The notes under the pieces were generated by a model. The model ran no database searches and was not told where the DNA came from. It saw only the letters and a list, made by a program, of their open reading frames with translations. Positions 21,153-23,039 of a stretch of 23,039 nt of DNA are shown here, piece after piece (position 1 is the first letter of the stretch; every line of letters begins with the position of its first letter). Source of the stretch: a virus; IMG/VR virus record IMGVR_UViG_3300009509_000107, positions 1 to 23,039 of that record. One strand, written 5' to 3'. The position numbers and the translations under genes were made by a program.

Positions 21153-23039
21153 TCAGGCAAAGAAGTAATAAGAGTCCTCGACCTTGGTCAGGTCAAGGGT
21201 ACCACGGGCCGGCGGAGCCGGGAGTTTAGCCGCTACCTCAATCGGCAGTTGATCAGTGAATTGAATGAACAGGTCACAGAGACGGTCTGTCGAATACATC
21301 TCGATGAACACTGCACGTAGGCTTGCTGCCAGCTCACCCACATTGCAGGCGTGCGTGGCATAGCTGTCATGCACCATGCAGAACGTGCGGATGTTGAACT
21401 CCTCCGCAGCCCGCAGGATGGTCAGCATCATGTGGCTGGCATCGAACGAATGGATGACGTTAGGTGACATGCCGCTGGCCTGCCGGCGCTTGTTGACGTC
21501 GTCAGTCTTCTCCATCAAGCGGAACTGACGGCGCATTCCTCCAACAAATACCTCCCTCAGATCACTCATCACCATCCGGTAGTCCTGCACCGCAGGGAAA
21601 CCAGACGGTGCCACCCAAGAGATGGCCCGGCCGGCATCAGCTGCCACCCGCGCGCACTCCTGCAGCCAGTCCATTACCTGCTTGCTGGCGACCACCACCT
21701 CGTTGATCGACTCCTCGACCAGCCCCGCAAGCAGCATGACGTGGGCGAACTGCTCTGCCTTGTCACCCGGCAGCTTGTCATACATCCCCTGCTTGCGCAT
21801 CTCACTGACGATCATGTCCCGCACCCCGAAGCCTGTGCTTCCGTAGGGCCGGGTCATTACCGGGCGCTTCACGATCTTGCGGTTCAGTCCCACGTTCAGC
21901 AGGACTACAGCCCTATCATGCTCCTCCATGTCCCCAAGAATCAGGGACGCACGCTCAGTCAGCTTCGCCACCGTGCGATCCAGTACCTGCGTGTAGATGT
22001 CCTGAGGCTTGTCAGCTGGCACCAGATTGGTAGCCTTGCCGCCTTCCTCGTCGAGCATCATGGCACTCAGGTTCTGCAGTCCGTTGCAGCTGCCGTCCAT
22101 GGCGATCGGCAGGTGGCTGACGTACTCCCGGTGGTCATCCGCTACCACCGCACCGAACAGCTCGAAGATGGCAGCCAGTGCCTGCCATGGCTTGTCCGCC
22201 TGCTGCCAGAAGTCCACGTCCAGTGGGCTGATAGCACATTCCATCAGCATCGTAAGGTTCTCATTGACCCACTGCACCCGCTCCTCGAAGTTGACCTTGT
22301 CCACCCCGAACAGGTTAGCCACATGCACCTTCAACCAGAACAAACCATCCTGGCCCAAGGGCTTACCATCGGCGAACGTCAGCAGACCCTTGGCTTGGTC
22401 ACTGCCCTGCGGCTGCAGATCAACCGGCACCGGGTAGGCCCGGCCCCTGAAGTCCAGCGTGTGCGGGAAGTAGATAGCCTCCTCGCCCTTGAACTTCTCA
22501 GCCAGATTCAGGATGCGCATGTTGACCAGCCGCTGGTTGCGCTTGGCCGCATTGCGGTCGTGACGCTCGCGCTCCAGCTGCTTCCATGCCTTGCGTGCCT
22601 CGGTGTTGGTCTTGATGTCAGCCGGCTTGGCGTTCTCCGGCTCCAGCTCCTGATCCACCAGCCCGGCGACAGCTGCGTTGGACTCCATGGCCGCGCGCAT
22701 CACATTCAACACCCCGATGTTGATCTTGAAGGGTGTCTCTTGCATCAGGTTGACGGCCGCATAGACTGCCGACAGGTCGGCCGTGCGCAGGAACGCTTGG
22801 TACTTCTCGTTGTCCTGCTTGACTAGGAACTGCCGGCGCGTCAGGTACCCCCCGTTGGTAGGGGTAGACCATGGCTTCGGCGGCACCACCATCGGCATGA
22901 ACAGCGGGTCCAGCAGGCTGTACCGATCGTCCTGTTCCTTCAGCCACGTAGCCGTCTCGTCGGTCAGCTCGACCATCTTGAGCTTGTTGCCGTGCTTGAA
23001 CACAGTCGGCAGCTTGATCAGTCCGGTATGCTGAGCAAT
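21153..23039 (-). CDS. Phage single-subunit RNA polymerase, T7 gp1-like (partial, N-terminus outside window)
   Basis: The frame is open to the right edge, giving 628 visible residues; roughly 220-255 N-terminal residues, compared with the 883 aa of T7, lie outside. The palm and fingers are complete: motif A IAMDGSCNGLQNLSAM (Asp at visible residue 315, equal to T7 D537), motif B RKIVKRPVMTRPYGS (Lys 391 and Tyr 399, equal to K631 and Y639), and motif C MVHDSYAT (His 557, Asp 558, equal to H811 and D812). The specificity-loop region is FVGGMRRQFRLMEKTDDVNK. The protein ends YYFFA, like the FAFA foot of T7. It transcribes the middle and late genes; the only candidate promoter seen is before the capsid gene. 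Confidence 0.97.
   Translation of the reverse strand: MAQHTGLIKLPTVFKHGNKLKMVELTDETATWLKEQDDRYSLLDPLFMPMVVPPKPWSTPTNGGYLTRRQFLVKQDNEKYQAFLRTADLSAVYAAVNLMQETPFKINIGVLNVMRAAMESNAAVAGLVDQELEPENAKPADIKTNTEARKAWKQLERERHDRNAAKRNQRLVNMRILNLAEKFKGEEAIYFPHTLDFRGRAYPVPVDLQPQGSDQAKGLLTFADGKPLGQDGLFWLKVHVANLFGVDKVNFEERVQWVNENLTMLMECAISPLDVDFWQQADKPWQALAAIFELFGAVVADDHREYVSHLPIAMDGSCNGLQNLSAMMLDEEGGKATNLVPADKPQDIYTQVLDRTVAKLTERASLILGDMEEHDRAVVLLNVGLNRKIVKRPVMTRPYGSTGFGVRDMIVSEMRKQGMYDKLPGDKAEQFAHVMLLAGLVEESINEVVVASKQVMDWLQECARVAADAGRAISWVAPSGFPAVQDYRMVMSDLREVFVGGMRRQFRLMEKTDDVNKRRQASGMSPNVIHSFDASHMMLTILRAAEEFNIRTFCMVHDSYATHACNVGELAASLRAVFIEMYSTDRLCDLFIQFTDQLPIEVAAKLPAPPARGTLDLTKVEDSYYFFA

Noticed and set aside
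21741-22826. 361-codon open frame on the plus strand
   Set aside because: It is the antisense of the RNA polymerase gene, with Leu/His/Gln-rich composition and no recognisable motif.
1-23039. tRNA genes, CRISPR arrays, integrase or insertion sequences
   Set aside because: No cloverleaf-like sequence, regularly spaced repeats, transposase or recombinase motifs were seen when reading both strands.

Overview
The window is a continuous stretch of a T7-like podophage genome (Autographiviridae type), shown in reverse orientation. Every gene I can support lies on the minus strand, so transcription runs from base 23039 towards base 1. The evidence is the T7 order of hallmark genes: single-subunit RNA polymerase, ssDNA-binding protein, primase-helicase, family A DNA polymerase, 5'-3' exonuclease, portal, scaffold, major capsid, two tail tubular proteins and two internal virion proteins. 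The DNA is fairly GC-rich and tightly packed. No tRNA, rRNA, IS element, integrase or CRISPR array was seen. The GC content and bacterial Shine-Dalgarno sites suggest a proteobacterial host, but the host cannot be named from this sequence.

Right-hand part (23039 to about 18500): the C-terminal two thirds of the RNA polymerase (cut by the window edge), an HNH homing-type endonuclease, four small unknown genes, a gp2.5-like SSB, and a RusA-type resolvase where T7 has endonuclease I. A hairpin terminator (18692-18721) follows.

Middle part (18673 to 9833): zinc-ribbon and helical small proteins, then primase-helicase with a strong internal start that would give a helicase-only short form as in T7 gp4B. 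Next come a small membrane protein, DNA polymerase (with a thumb loop that appears shortened), and four or five small genes including a lipoprotein ORF overlapping a membrane protein gene. The part ends with a FEN-type exonuclease, a small membrane protein, a gp1.7/DUF3310 protein with a cysteine-rich tail, and a class II (B12-dependent) ribonucleotide reductase. Together these genes replicate the phage DNA and supply its precursors.

Left-hand part (9864 to 1): the virion module. It holds portal, a 55-aa protein, scaffold, a 269-bp non-coding region with a terminator, several inverted repeats and an SP6-like phage promoter, then major capsid protein, a two-repeat beta-rich head protein, a strong terminator, tail tubular proteins A and B, internal virion protein B, and most of internal virion protein C (cut by the left edge). 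The promoter directly before the capsid gene and the terminator after the head genes match the logic of phi10 and Tphi in T7.

I do not see a clearly new multi-gene system. The items most worth a second look are the overlapping lipoprotein/membrane protein pair, the apparently shortened thioredoxin-binding loop of the DNA polymerase, the Cys-rich tail on the DUF3310 protein beside a B12-dependent reductase, the duplicated domain in the head protein, and the structured capsid-gene leader.
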